DNA of 64,000 nt from Phyllobacterium zundukense (GCF_002764115.1 NZ_CP017940.1:2578501-2642500); one strand, 5' to 3'. Shown: positions 43,877 to 54,700, counted from the first letter of the stretch. The notes: generated by a model not told the origin, from the sequence alone. Made by a program: numbers and translations.

Positions 43877-44677
43877 TCACTGCGCCGGCTGAGTGGTTTC
43901 CTCTTCCGGCTGGGCACTTTGGACTTCCGCATCGAGCGCAGCCATGAAGGCGGTGATGCGGTCGGCATTCTCGCCAAGGTCATGGATGCCGTAGCGAGAG
44001 ACCGAGCGCATGTCGACATAGGTGGTTTCGCCTTCGTCGGAGAGGCGGATGACAACATCGCTGGTGAAGCCCATGAGCCAGGTACGCGCGACGATTTCGA
44101 GCAGGATTTCCTCATCTACGCCCGGTTCGCCCTTCTGCTCGACAATCGTCCAGCCATTATTGGCGATGACCGTATTGACCGCAGTCAGTATCCGGTCTGG
44201 CGACCCATCATAGCGGCGGCCCGTCACCTGCGGATAGGCACTCGACTGAAGTCCGCGGCTTTCCTCGTCATTGACGAGCGGGTTCATGCGCTCCGTCCGC
44301 TGACCTGCGGCGGCAAAGAGATCCGGCGGGTCTGTAATATCCGTCGAGACGTCGTATATCGTTGGCAGAGCGAGCGCCTGATAGAGCGTGCTGGCAAAGG
44401 GCGCCAGCACAACCAGCGCAATAACCGCGCCCCAGAAGGCACTCGGAAAACCGCGATCGCCACGGCGCCATACGCTGGTAAAACCCTTGAGGCTGAGCAA
44501 AAGCGCCAGCAACGCCAGGCCGGCGACAATGGCGAGCAGCCAGAGAAATTCCGGCGTTTCGATTTGCTCGAATCGATGCCCGAGGCTTGAGAGCACAAGC
44601 AGGATCGCGGAAAGAAAAGCGAAGCGCACCGACCACTTGGCTGAAATCGATTGGCGGCGTCGGAAATGCGTTCGCAT
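43877..44677 (-). CDS. DUF1499-domain membrane protein
   Basis: 266 residues with about three N-terminal hydrophobic helices (LSAILLVLSS; LWLLAIVAGLALLALLL; FWGAVIALVVLAPF) and a C-terminal DUF1499 domain (GRRYDGSPDRILTAVNTVIA; GFTSDVVIRLSDEGETTYVD). DUF1499 proteins are widespread in alphaproteobacteria and of unknown function. The start MRTHFRRRQSISAKW is basic, consistent with a cytosolic N-terminus. The VapBC-2 pair lies just upstream on the same strand. Confidence 0.85.
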   Translation of the reverse strand: MRTHFRRRQSISAKWSVRFAFLSAILLVLSSLGHRFEQIETPEFLWLLAIVAGLALLALLLSLKGFTSVWRRGDRGFPSAFWGAVIALVVLAPFASTLYQALALPTIYDVSTDITDPPDLFAAAGQRTERMNPLVNDEESRGLQSSAYPQVTGRRYDGSPDRILTAVNTVIANNGWTIVEQKGEPGVDEEILLEIVARTWLMGFTSDVVIRLSDEGETTYVDMRSVSRYGIHDLGENADRITAFMAALDAEVQSAQPEEETTQPAQ

Positions 44678-44686
44678 GGGTTCCTT

Positions 44687-45067
44687 TCAGGCGCTGATCT
44701 TCGCAATGAACGTGACGCCGGGCAGTCCGTCGAAATGTGCGTCGCACGTCAAAAGTTCTGCGTCATATTCCAATGCAGTCGCGTAAACAATTGCGTCGGC
44801 AGTCGCAAGTTTATGCTGGACGCAAATCGCTGCAGCCGCCAGAGCGATCTTCGTCTCGAGCGGTGCAACACGGCACATTTGGGTGAAAGCAATGACCTGA
44901 TCCGCCTTGTCCTCACTTAGCTCCCGGGTAAGCCATTTCGCAAGTTCGAGCTGTACAATCGCCGGAACCAGCCAATCGTCCCGCGCCGGCATGAGAGGTG
45001 CTATTATTTTCCCGGTGGGAGATGCAATCAGCCATTCGATCCAGGCTGACGTATCGACGAGGCGCAT
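44687..45067 (-). CDS. vapC: PIN-domain ribonuclease toxin (VapC-type), second module
   Basis: 126 residues. PIN acidic residues: Asp in LVDTSAWIEWL, Glu in IVQLELAKW, Asp in LATADAIVYATA and Asp in LLTCDAHFDGL. Start shares one base with the antitoxin stop (TGATG). The sequence differs clearly from the toxin at 6242 (different PIN subgroup), so the two modules are not a recent duplication. Confidence 0.88.
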   Translation of the reverse strand: MRLVDTSAWIEWLIASPTGKIIAPLMPARDDWLVPAIVQLELAKWLTRELSEDKADQVIAFTQMCRVAPLETKIALAAAAICVQHKLATADAIVYATALEYDAELLTCDAHFDGLPGVTFIAKISA

Positions 45068-45279
45068 CAGAACCGGTCTTTGCGGTCGCGATAGTTCTTC
45101 GACGTGGCGCCCTTGGCAATCCCCGCGAGGTCAGCCTGTTCGGGAACAGGGATAAGCAACACCCCTGTTTCCTTCGGAATGAAGACAAACTCCTGCCCGG
45201 CCTTCCATTTACGCGCAGTACGAACAGCTTTCGGAATCGAAATCTGGAACTTCGTCGAAAGTGTTGCAGTGTCAGGCAT
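45067..45279 (-). CDS. vapB: AbrB/SpoVT-type antitoxin, second module
   Basis: 70 residues from ATG 45279 (MPDTATLSTKFQISIPKAVR), with STKFQISIPKAVRTARKWK the AbrB swapped-hairpin signature. The frame extends upstream to 45327 but that part is weak. Paired with the PIN toxin downstream. It probably autorepresses the operon; no clear operator palindrome was seen. Confidence 0.85.
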   Translation of the reverse strand: MPDTATLSTKFQISIPKAVRTARKWKAGQEFVFIPKETGVLLIPVPEQADLAGIAKGATSKNYRDRKDRF

Positions 45280-45360
45280 GTCGTACTTTTCTCCGATCGA
45301 TAACAATCCGGTAAGAAAATAGCACACCTCGACACTTTCTCAAAGCCCAGCGTGCAATCG

Positions 45361-47653
45361 CTATGCTGTCACCGCAACATATATCCGCTTCGTCTCGTCA
45401 TATTGAAGGCCGATGGCCGGGTCGCTCTTGCCGATCTTGCCGTTCTCGATATGCCCGGCATAGCGGCGCAGGAAGCGATTGGTATTGGCCGCATCGACGA
45501 AGGAAACATCGTACCAACCGTCCGTTGTAGTAATGCCGACGCTTGCGGTCCCGTTCTCGATGACGGCCTCATAGCCCGTATAGGCGCTGACCAACTTCAG
45601 CCTGCCATTGGCTGTCGGCCATTTGTCGAAGGTGAACTGGATCGTCTTTCCTTCGTCCTGCGACTTTATGTCGGTGATATTTGGAAGCTGCATCTGGACT
45701 GTATCCAGGGAATAACCTGCGAACTCGAACAGATAGCCATTGGGGCCATGGATGGCGTAGGCATAATCGCCACTGGCAATCTGGGCATAGTCCGATACAG
45801 TGACCGGCGTCCCTCCTGGCTTCACACCTTCTACGCTGTAGCGCCAGGGTCGATCAGTCCGGGAATAGGGAATGACATAGAACGATGCGCCAAGCGGGCC
45901 GGAATTTCTGATGACCCACTCCACCCTTGTCTTGCCATCACCGTGTTTTCCATATTTGAAAAACACCTGGAAATCATAGCCGACCGGCAATATCTCGCAG
46001 CGCGTCTTATCCTGTTTGACCGCAACAGGCTTGTTGGCATCCGGATCGGCGTTGACGTCAGCAATTCCTGGGTGGAATGTAGCTACAGTGCGCGCTTTCG
46101 ACTGATCGGTCCCGGTCAGGATTACTGCCTTCCGCGTGGAAGCGACCAGATTGTCGAGCTCGGTCGTTCCGAGCCGGTTGAAATCCAGCGTGCTGGTGAG
46201 GTCGCCGGCAACGGCCTGCCGCCAGGAGGAGATATTGGGGAAGAACGGAGCATCCTTCGCCTGCTTGCCTTTGGCACTGAGCCAGGTATCGAGAAAGCGA
46301 ATGACCGACGTGTGGTCGAAGGTCTCCGAACAGACCCGCCCGCCGGCGCTCCACGGGGAAATGACCAGCATCGGCACACGCGGCCCCATACCAATCGGAA
46401 CATTCGGTTTATCTTTGGCGTAGAATGCTTCTACATCCGGATCTTTAGACACTTTATCCGGATATTCCGAATTGAGATCGCGGGACACTCCGGGCGGCGT
46501 CAATGTGATTCCCGGCGAAACCTGGCCCTGGCCTTCATTCAATGGCGGTGCTGGCGGCAGGACATGATCGAAGAATCCGCCGTTTTCGTCATAGGTGATC
46601 AAGAATAGGGTCTTGTGCCAAACCGCTTTGTTCGCCGCAAATGCCCGCAGAATTTCATGTACGTAATATTCGCCGAAATGCGGCGGATATTTCGGGTGCT
46701 CGGTGAAGGCTTCGGGCGCAACGATCCACGAAACTTCCGGCAGTTTATTGTCCAATATATCCTGTTCGAATTGCGATGGCCTATTCGGGTCGGTGCGCAG
46801 AATTGAATTTATTGTCTGGTTTTTCTTGTAAATCGAGGTCGTCTTGTCTTGATACCGTCCGAAATATTCCAGTGTATTATCACCATAGTTTCCGGCGAAA
46901 GCGTCTGAGGTCCAGGTCAGCCCATCCTGATAGAATTTCCAGTCGATCCCCAGATCTTCCAGCTTCTCAGGATACGACTTCCAAGCGGGTCTATCGCCGG
47001 ACCAACCGCTGAAAAAATCATTGGAGGCCAAACCATTACAGGTGCCCGTATAATAAAAACTGCGATTCGGATCGGTGGCACCGTTATGTGAACAGAAATA
47101 GGCATCGCAGAGTGTGAACGCCTTCGCCAGCTTGAAATAGAGCGGGATGTCCTCTTCCGCATAATGCGCCAGCGCTACGAAATCTTTCTGTTCGATCCAC
47201 TGGTCGCTCAGACCTCCATTCCACGCCAAGAGACCGGTGTCATAGCCATGAGCCGGGTCCTGCAAGAAAACACAGCTGTTCGCATCGATTGTTTCCCCGA
47301 TAATTCCCGATTCGTAGGCTGGCTTCTTGGGCAGGCGATAGGGCCTTCCTCCTTTCGATTGTTCCCAGACCGGCTTGCCGTTCCTGAGCCGCAATGGCCG
47401 TGGATCCCCAAAGCCGCGCACCCCGCGCAAAGTGCCGAAATAATGGTCGAAGGAACGGTTTTCCTGCATCAGGATCACCACATGTTCGATATCCGCGAGT
47501 TTGCCTTCGCAGTGCAATTGATCGTCCGTCAAAAGTTCGTCGATTGTCATTGCGGATTGGGCCAGCGCTTCCTGCATATAGGCCGCAGGCGGTGTAGGCG
47601 GCAGCACTGGTGCCGGCAAGACCCAGCATCTTGATGAAATCGCGTCTGTCCAT
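45361..47653 (-). CDS. Phosphocholine-specific phospholipase C, with a frameshift inside the Tat signal
   Basis: The body (ORF ending at 45361) shows HVVILMQENRSFDHYFGTL and FCSHNGATDPNR, the PC-PLC/acid phosphatase superfamily catalytic region, with two C-terminal PLC domains. It would hydrolyse phosphatidylcholine in the periplasm or outside. The Tat signal MDRRDFIKMLGLAGTS starts at ATG 47653 behind an AGGAAG site, but in a different frame from the body. One extra base (or two missing) between about 47575 and 47650 separates them. The in-frame body start at 47709 has no signal peptide. So the gene is either mutated or miscalled here. Confidence 0.82.
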
Positions 47654-47768
47654 GGTACTTCCTGAAAATGAAATGAATATTCTGAGCGTGGTAATTCGGT
47701 AAGATCCATTAGGGATGTCCCTGCTTACCAGTCGCGGGAACTGCTAAAGCTGGTAGGCGAGATGCAAT

Positions 47769-48158
47769 TTACTCGCAGACGTTTTTCGCGAGCTGGTAAA
47801 GCTTTTCGATTGCTTCATCGCGTGCTCTGATCAATTGCGAATTTGCCTTTGTCAGGTCTTCGATCTGCTTTTGGACAATGGGGTTGCCGTCGATGATGGC
47901 CCTTAGGCGATCCAGCTCGTCTATGTTGCTGGCAATGGTCTGGTTGAGCTTTTCAATGATTGCCCGAAGCTCGGCCTGATCCGCCTCTAGTGCGGCCTTG
48001 TCATTGAGCGCCCGTGCCAATTCATCCTTGGTTCTGCCGAGTTCTGCACTCACCGCATCGAAAGTAGACCTGGAAACACTATCGTCCGTCTTGGAGTCCG
48101 ATCCATTACAGGCAGAAATCAAAATCAAGGGAAGTAACAAGCAAAAACGATGTTTCAA
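47769..48158 (-). CDS. Small coiled-coil lipoprotein
   Basis: 129 residues. The signal peptide MKHRFCLLLPLILISAC ends in a lipobox (LISAC), so the mature protein is lipid-anchored at Cys 17. The rest is one long heptad-patterned coiled coil (AELGRTKDELARALNDKAAL). Resembles minor outer-membrane lipoproteins of the Lpp/SlyB-like size class, but no family is identified. It lies about 115 bases upstream of the phospholipase gene, on the same strand. Confidence 0.72.
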   Translation of the reverse strand: MKHRFCLLLPLILISACNGSDSKTDDSVSRSTFDAVSAELGRTKDELARALNDKAALEADQAELRAIIEKLNQTIASNIDELDRLRAIIDGNPIVQKQIEDLTKANSQLIRARDEAIEKLYQLAKNVCE

Positions 48159-48442
48159 AATCTTGCTCCAATGGAATAAATCAAAGACTCATCTGACGAC
48201 AAAACGCCGTGCGCAATATTCGATCTAGCCCCGCTTAAAAAGGTGGTGCGGACCTCTATGCTCGACATACCTGCCGCATGTGAAAACTGGATGACGCAAC
48301 CGCAGCACGACATTTAAGCCGTTTACACTTTATGAGTGGATCGGCTGTCACATAGCTGACATCATCGCAGAAGTGATTTGGGTATGAACCCCAAGGGTAG
48401 GAAACAGAGAGCGGACCGCAAACCGCTTTTCACAAAAAAAGA

Positions 48443-48799
48443 ATGACGAGGCCGAAGATGATGCCTGACGCTGGCAAAGCGGTTTCGCTGGAAGTTGTAG
48501 AGGTCGAACTGGCGCTTGGCGCTCAGGATATCGTTGCCGACGGTTTTGACGGTGCGTTGCGCAAAGCCGCCGATCTTGTCGGCGGCGAAGTGATCTTCAA
48601 TATCAGAGCGCCGGAGGATAGCGACCAGCAGCGGATCGCCGCAGTTTCCGTCTCCGACGGCTCCACCGACCAGACGGTCTTCGTCATGCTTGGCAATGAC
48701 GGAACGAGCCTGACCGTGACGACGGAACAGGGTGAAAACACGCTGCTCAGCAAACTCGGCAAGGACTTTGCGGCGGTCATGAAAGGCCAGCGGCCGTAA
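48443..48799 (+). CDS. Hypothetical protein (118 aa)
   Basis: 118 residues, acidic and mainly alpha/beta by pattern (VSLEVVEVELALGAQDIVAD; SVSDGSTDQTVFVMLGNDG). No signal peptide or membrane helix. Alternative starts at 48458/48461 (MMPDAGKAV). The opposite strand also has an open frame, but this one reads more like a protein. No family recognised. Confidence 0.5.
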   Translation: MTRPKMMPDAGKAVSLEVVEVELALGAQDIVADGFDGALRKAADLVGGEVIFNIRAPEDSDQQRIAAVSVSDGSTDQTVFVMLGNDGTSLTVTTEQGENTLLSKLGKDFAAVMKGQRP

Positions 48800-49043
48800 A
48801 ACGCTTTTGGCCGGTTCTCGCACAGGAATCTGCAAGAACTGTCAGATTTCGAAAATTTCTGGCGAATCTCATACAAGAAAGTCCGATTTTGGCACGAGAT
48901 TCTGCACCCTGAGTTGAGATTTTGGTTAGCTCGGTTGCAGCCTCCCGTTTTCGCGCCTGTCGGCGTGATTTCTTACACCCGGGCTTTGCTCTTACTGCCA
49001 AGTCTGGCTAAGGTTACCCATCCTTCAAAGCCGGAGTCATAAA

Positions 49044-50441
49044 ATGGCGAACAGCCACCCCCTTACCAATGTCCAGCAGCGCGATATCAACGCAGTCCTG
49101 CATCCATACACCGCTCTCCACAAGCTGCCGGAAACGGGACCGCTCGTGATGGGTCACGGCAAGGGTGTCTATCTCTACGACACCCAGGGCAAGGAATATA
49201 TCGAGGGCATGTCGGGGCTGTGGTGTGCAGGCCTCGGCTTCGGCGACGAAGAAATGATCGAGGCTGCCAACGAGCAGATGCGCACCCTGCCCTACTACCA
49301 TCTCTTCGGCGGCAAGGGCATGGAACCGGCCATCGAACTTGCTGAAAAGCTTAAGGAAATTGCGCCCGTGCCGATTTCGAAGGTGTTCTATACCTCGTCC
49401 GGTTCCGAGGCCAACGACACGCAGGTGAAGCTCGCCTGGTATTACAACAATGCGCTTGGCCGGCCTAAAAAGAAGAAGATCATCTCCCGCATCAAGGCCT
49501 ATCACGGTGTCACCGTCATGGCGGCCTCGCTGACCGGCCTGCCTGGCAATCACAAGGGCTGGGATCTGCCGGTCGAAGGTATCCTGCATACGGATTGCCC
49601 GCACCATTACCGCTTTGGCCTGGAAGGCGAAAGCGAAGCGGAATTCGTCACACGCCTTGCCAAGTCATTGAAAGATATGATCGAACGCGAGGGGCCGGAG
49701 ACGATTGCCGCCTTCATCGCCGAGCCCGTCATGGGCGCGGGCGGCGTGATCATTCCGCCTTCCGGCTATTTCGCCGCGATCGAGCCGATCCTGCGCGAGC
49801 ATGATATTCTCATCATCGCCGATGAGGTGATCAATGGGTTCGGCCGTACCGGCAACTGGTGGGGCAGCCAGTCGGTTGGCATGACGCCGACGACCATTTC
49901 CGCCGCCAAGCAGCTGACCGCCGCCTATGCGCCGCTCGGCGCGGTGCTGGTGCCGGAAGACCTCTATCAGGCCTATATCGACCAGAGTTCGCAGATCGGC
50001 ACTTTCGGCCATGGCTTCACCTATGGAGGCCATCCGGTGGGCTGTGCCCTTGGCATCAAGGCGATCGAGATCTACCAGCGCCGCAATATTCTCGAATATG
50101 TCCGCGGCCTGACGCCGACCTTCGAGGCCAGGTTGAACAAAGTCAAAGATCACCCGCTTGTGGGCGAAGTTCGTTCCTGCGGACTTGTTGGGGCTGTTGA
50201 GATGGTTGCTGACAAATCGACGAAGCGGCCTTTCGATCCGGCGCATGGTGTTGGAGCAAATCTTGCAAAGTTCCTGGAAGGACATGGCGCGGTGCTCCGC
50301 GCCTTGGGCGATACCATCGCATTCTGCCCGCCAATGATCATCACCGAAGACGAACTCAACGAGTTGTTCAACCGCTTCGAGAAGGCACTGGCAGACACCG
50401 AGGCCTATGTCTCGAAGAACGGACTTCGCGCGCAACAGTAA
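49044..50441 (+). CDS. Class III PLP aminotransferase (omega-amino acid:pyruvate type)
   Basis: 465 residues, typical length. GMSGLWCAGLGFGDEEMIEA near the N-terminus, FYTSSGSEANDTQVKL (PLP phosphate site), ILIIADEVINGFGRTG (Asp binding the PLP ring nitrogen) and TISAAKQLTAAYAPLGAV (Schiff-base Lys) identify fold type I class III. Family members transfer amino groups from beta-alanine, 4-aminobutyrate, taurine or amines to pyruvate. Substrate not determined. A bidirectional terminator follows. Confidence 0.9.
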   Translation: MANSHPLTNVQQRDINAVLHPYTALHKLPETGPLVMGHGKGVYLYDTQGKEYIEGMSGLWCAGLGFGDEEMIEAANEQMRTLPYYHLFGGKGMEPAIELAEKLKEIAPVPISKVFYTSSGSEANDTQVKLAWYYNNALGRPKKKKIISRIKAYHGVTVMAASLTGLPGNHKGWDLPVEGILHTDCPHHYRFGLEGESEAEFVTRLAKSLKDMIEREGPETIAAFIAEPVMGAGGVIIPPSGYFAAIEPILREHDILIIADEVINGFGRTGNWWGSQSVGMTPTTISAAKQLTAAYAPLGAVLVPEDLYQAYIDQSSQIGTFGHGFTYGGHPVGCALGIKAIEIYQRRNILEYVRGLTPTFEARLNKVKDHPLVGEVRSCGLVGAVEMVADKSTKRPFDPAHGVGANLAKFLEGHGAVLRALGDTIAFCPPMIITEDELNELFNRFEKALADTEAYVSKNGLRAQQ

Positions 50442-50452
50442 CTACCATGATG

Positions 50453-50484
50453 AAAAAAGGGGGCGGTTTTATCGCCCCCTTTTC
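50453..50484. terminator. Bidirectional intrinsic terminator
   Basis: A perfect stem GGGGGCG/CGCCCCC with an A6 run on the left and a T4 run on the right lies between the convergent aminotransferase and phytase-like genes. Confidence 0.88.
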
Positions 50485-50486
50485 GT

Positions 50487-51845
50487 TTATCGGGCCTTGA
50501 GAAAATCACCAACTTCCAGGATCACGAATTCATCGTCATCCGCCTTGTCGACGGCGCGACCAGCCGAGAATGGCAGGTTGTTGTCATTGCCCACGATGAT
50601 ATGGCTGTCATCAACAATATCGACGTTCTCAATCGTTACGAAAGGAATGTCGTAGAAGCCTTCACCGCCGCCCTGACGTGCCTTGTTGTCCGGATCGGCA
50701 ATCCTGAGAAGATCGACATAGCCGATCTTGCGCACGGCACCGCCGGCATTCGCCTCGGTCATCTCGATCTTGTAGATGCGTTTGAGCTTGGCCGGCGTGT
50801 CAAAACAGTCCGGCTTCGGCGCCTTCGGATCGGCACATGCCTTGCTTGCGACGCCGGCGCCGTTGTCCCGTTCAATGACAAGTGCGGTGGTGTCATCGAT
50901 CATGTTGAAATCACCGATTGCCTCACCGCCGGTGGCAAGCGGATAAAGCCAGCTGCGTCCGGTCCAGCTCTTCGATGCGATATCGAACTCGATGATACGC
51001 AGCGCTGGCGCGCCATCGACTTTCTCGACGGAACCATCCTCGCCGAAGAGCGGCCCTTCCAGAAGACCATAGAGCTTGCTGCCGTCCTTCGACTGGGCGA
51101 GGCCTTCAAATCCACCGGAGCGCTTGAGATTGAACACAGGATTCTTCAATGTCGGGTTTGCCGGCAAGGTGATCGCGGGATTGTCCGGCGAGCGCACCGG
51201 CTTGTCGCCGACCTTGGTCGCAACGACATCCGTCACCTTGCCGTCACGTGTGACCTTGACGAGATAGGGGCCGAATTCATCGCCGATCCAGAAACCGTCA
51301 GCGACGGGCTGGATCGATTCAACGTCAAGATCGCTCCCTGTCAGATAGCGGGAATCGCTGCCTTCCATGACAATCGGGAATGGCACCTTCTTGTCGGGAT
51401 CGGTCAGAAATATCGTTTCCTTGCGTGTTACGGTGCCCTTTTCCCAATCGAAAGCCAGGTGATGCAACATCAGCATGGCGTCGGGAGAATTGAGCTTCGA
51501 GCCGAATCCATTATCCGAAAGCGACCAATAGGTACCGTCACCGGCTGCCTTGATGCCGGAGAAGCCCTGAACCGGCTGGCCGTCAAACGGGACTGACAGA
51601 TTTGTCAGGCGCGCGCCATCCTTGCCCGGCACGGTGCCAAGCCCATCGGCACGCTTGCGATCGGCTGTTGTGAATTTGCCCGATGTTTTCAAATGTTCGG
51701 GGGCGTTATCCGGCGCCTTGACCAGTGTGTTGGCGGGGAGAATTGCCTGGGAGACGAGCTTTGCCTTGAATTCCTGTTCCGCGGCAAAAGCCGACGCGGG
51801 GATCAGTGCAGAGGCGCAAAGTAAGACAGCGAGTGTAAAACGCAT
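50487..51845 (-). CDS. Esterase-like activity of phytase family protein, secreted
   Basis: 452 residues from ATG 51845 (MRFTLAVLLCASALIPASAFA), a clean Sec signal peptide with the cut after AFA; the 11 residues upstream are not needed. LSDNGFGSKLNSPDAMLMLH and GFWIGDEFGPYLVKV are the phytase-like beta-propeller family motifs. Members are periplasmic or extracellular; true phytase activity is unproven for most. Convergent with the aminotransferase. Confidence 0.82.
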   Translation of the reverse strand: MRFTLAVLLCASALIPASAFAAEQEFKAKLVSQAILPANTLVKAPDNAPEHLKTSGKFTTADRKRADGLGTVPGKDGARLTNLSVPFDGQPVQGFSGIKAAGDGTYWSLSDNGFGSKLNSPDAMLMLHHLAFDWEKGTVTRKETIFLTDPDKKVPFPIVMEGSDSRYLTGSDLDVESIQPVADGFWIGDEFGPYLVKVTRDGKVTDVVATKVGDKPVRSPDNPAITLPANPTLKNPVFNLKRSGGFEGLAQSKDGSKLYGLLEGPLFGEDGSVEKVDGAPALRIIEFDIASKSWTGRSWLYPLATGGEAIGDFNMIDDTTALVIERDNGAGVASKACADPKAPKPDCFDTPAKLKRIYKIEMTEANAGGAVRKIGYVDLLRIADPDNKARQGGGEGFYDIPFVTIENVDIVDDSHIIVGNDNNLPFSAGRAVDKADDDEFVILEVGDFLKAR

Positions 51846-51950
51846 AGGGATCACCAATTGGCTGGAGTGCTGAAACATTCCACCAATAGGTCGACCTGGT
51901 TTCTGCGGTTTGACCGTTCCGTGAAGATTTGATGACGCACCGCCTGGGTG

Positions 51951-51977
51951 CGGTAGCGGGGAAAATCCCCGCTACCG
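51951..51977. terminator. Hairpin at the 3' end of the broken GH31 gene
   Basis: CGGTAGCGGGG-AAAAT-CCCCGCTACCG is a perfect 11-bp stem with no T-run, 18 bases beyond the GH31 stop (minus strand) and about 105 bases upstream of the phytase-like start. Confidence 0.55.
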
Positions 51978-51994
51978 TTGTTGTGCTGGTTTTA

Positions 51995-54700
51995 TTACCG
52001 CGTCGTGAGCACGACGGATTGTTTCTCACCAGCTTTTATGCGGACATATGTGACTGGAATATTGCCACGATCCGGGTCGGCGCCGGCGACCCAGCCTTCG
52101 GTTGCACCGGTCAGCGAGGTGAGGTTTGCCACAGGGTTTATTGCGGTACCGTTGATGCTGACGCTGCTGGCAACGTTGCCGTGAATCTTCACGGTGTAGT
52201 ACTGCAACTGCGGCTTGAAGCTGCCGACGGGATCGGGAGAAGCGGTTTCGAATGTCACCTGAGTGCCAGACCTCTGCACCGATAGCGTCTGCAGGAAATA
52301 CTCCCCTTTCTCGTAATCATAGCTATCGCCGTCATCATCGTAATAGTCGAATGAAGTCAGCTTCGCATCTGGGAACACTTCGACGTTGAGTTCAGTTGGA
52401 TGCCACCCGCCGACCGACGTAACATACGTCTCCGACGCAGGATTTGCATCCGCATCGCTCATCATGGGGATGATCGCCCCCGCGCGGATGAACAACGGAA
52501 AATTTCTTTCCCATGTCCGGGTATTGAAGCTGACCGTTTGTCTGCCCTGATCGGTCGCGCCCGAGCTCCAGCGAGTCCAGTTGCCATCTGGCAGATAGAC
52601 ATTCTTGTTTTGCTGACCCTCCTCAACGACAGGCGAAGCGAGAAGCCATTCACCGAAGAGCCAGGAATCGATGGTGTTTCTTACGTTCTGGTCTTGCGGC
52701 CAGTCGAAGATCAGCGGCCGGACAATACCGACGCCGGTTTTCCTGCGCTGGTGCTCATAGCTGTAGATATAGGGAACGAGCCGATAACGCAGCCTGATCG
52801 CCTCCACGGCAGCCGTTTCGCCAACCCGCTGCCCTTGCGGCACATAAAACCATGGCTGGCGTTGATTGCCGTTCGTCGCATGGACCCGCATGATGGGCGT
52901 GAAAGCGGCAAATTGCATCCAGCGCGCATAGTCCTCATTTCCAGTGCCTCCATCCGGACCGAGACCGTTGCCATTGAAGAATCCGCCCGTATCCATGGTC
53001 ATTGCATGGCACCGGCATTGATCGAACTCAGCATTCTCTGGCGCTGGATTGCCATGCTGTCAAAACCATTGTTGATATCGCCCGACCAAAGGCCTAGGCA
53101 TAACGCTGGGCACCCAAGTAGAAATTGCGGTTGATGGAAAATACACGCTGGTTCCAATAGGCGCGCTGCCCTTCATAGACCGCGCGCTGCATGTCCGTTC
53201 CTTCGGTTTCATTGTCCCCGTTGGGGCCCCTGCTCGAATCCGCCTCATCGTTCCACCAGCCGGCAATGCCTGCGTCGAACGCATCCTCGAGGTGGTCGAA
53301 GTACCACTTGCGGGCATCGGGATTGGAGAAATCAAAATGCCGCATCTCCGTTTCCGATCTGAAATAATCGGGTACAGAAGGGGCATTGGGCATCCAGAAA
53401 CCAAGACGGCTTATCTCGGCTGCTTCCGGTGAAGATGTTGGCAATCTCGGCTTGAGAATACCAGCCATCTTGACGCCGCGATCATTCATCCACTTCTTCA
53501 GATTGGGCTGATCTGGGGGTGAAACGATCGTTGCACTTGGAAATTTTGCCGTGTTCCAAGTGAACTGGCTGTAGGAAATGTCTTGTCGCGCCCAGTTCAT
53601 CCAGTCGAGGTCGAAGATAAAGGCGTCAAGCGGAATCCTGGTTGGTGGAGTTCCGGCCGGAGCGCGCACTTCAGGGGGAACGGGACTTCCGGTAGGGTAA
53701 ACCCCGCGATAGCCCTCGATGATGTTTTTCAGCTTCGCTTCGGTCATGCCGTCGCCGTTGTTGGTTCCGCTCCATTGAGTGTCGGCGCCCCATGCGCTGT
53801 TCATGAAGCCCATGGCCCATCGTGGAAAGAGCGGGGTCCTCCCACTGATTTTTGCCACGGCGCCAAATACTTCCTTCGGGTTGCCAACGATCAGATAAGC
53901 GTCAGGATCATCCTTCGATACAGTGGCAAACGCTATGCTACCCTTGGTGCGCAGATCGACTGCCCGCGTGATGGATCCCATCGTATCGACGAGAACGCCA
54001 TAGCCAGCCGTACTCCAGACAAGTGGCGCTCCAGCATGCCCGTGCGCGCCGGCTTCCAGCCCTTCCTGTTGGTCGCGGACAAGTCCTGCTGCAGATTCCT
54101 CGTCATATTGATCGGTGTTATAGTCCCTCAGCAGCCTGCCGCTTCCATTGATGCCGTACAACGTATCGGCTGGATTGTGCTGCACGATGACCCTCCCCCT
54201 GCGCAAATCACTGGCCCGAACCGCCATGAGTTGTTGTCCGTCGACGTTTGTAACGATGAGCCGCCGCAACGTACCGTCCCACGCCGCGGTGAAAGCTTCC
54301 GTCTTCAAGCCACTCCCTTGCCAGCCGGGTCCGGAATCAATTGAAATGCAACGTCAAACTTGAGATCGGGATCGACGACCTGGGTCGGCTGGTCCGACTC
54401 ACCCTCTAGCATGTAATGAAGCCGCAAAGCATTCGGGGCGGCTGCACGGACCTCAAGAACATCTTCTCCCAGCTGGATATCGAAGCCGCCGGACCTTGGC
54501 GTGATCGTGCCACTGGCCAACGATATGACGTCGGCAACGCCTCCGCCTGAGAATCCCTTGTCTCCGGTCGGGCCCTTCTCCCCGGGTGACCCTGCAATAA
54601 AGGTTCCGCCGCCTGTGTCCTGCGAAGAATTGCTGTCATTGCAGCCTCCCAATCCAGGCAATAACATCAAACTTAAAATGGAAAATTGAACGCGGTTCAA
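51995..54700 (-). pseudogene. Glycoside hydrolase family 31 lipoprotein, three frameshifts
   Basis: One gene is split over three frames. 54305-54700: lipoprotein signal MNRVQFSILSLMLLPGLGGC, a collagen-like GSPGEKGPTGDKG linker and the GH31 N-domain. 53094-54308: the barrel with PLFPRWAMGFMNSAWG and the nucleophile region GWWNDEAD. 51995-53002: the C-terminal half from TMDTGGFF. The segment GLWSGDINNGFD, carrying the catalytic acid/base Asp, lies in a third frame between 53000 and 53095. Each break fits one missing base. Intact GH31 enzymes act on alpha-glucosides or alpha-xylosides. Confidence 0.8.

Noticed and set aside
42781..44115. 444-codon minus-strand frame over the MBL gene
   Set aside because: It is a shadow of the MBL-fold gene at 42784-43686, has no family motifs and is rich in Arg/His, as antisense frames are in GC-rich DNA.
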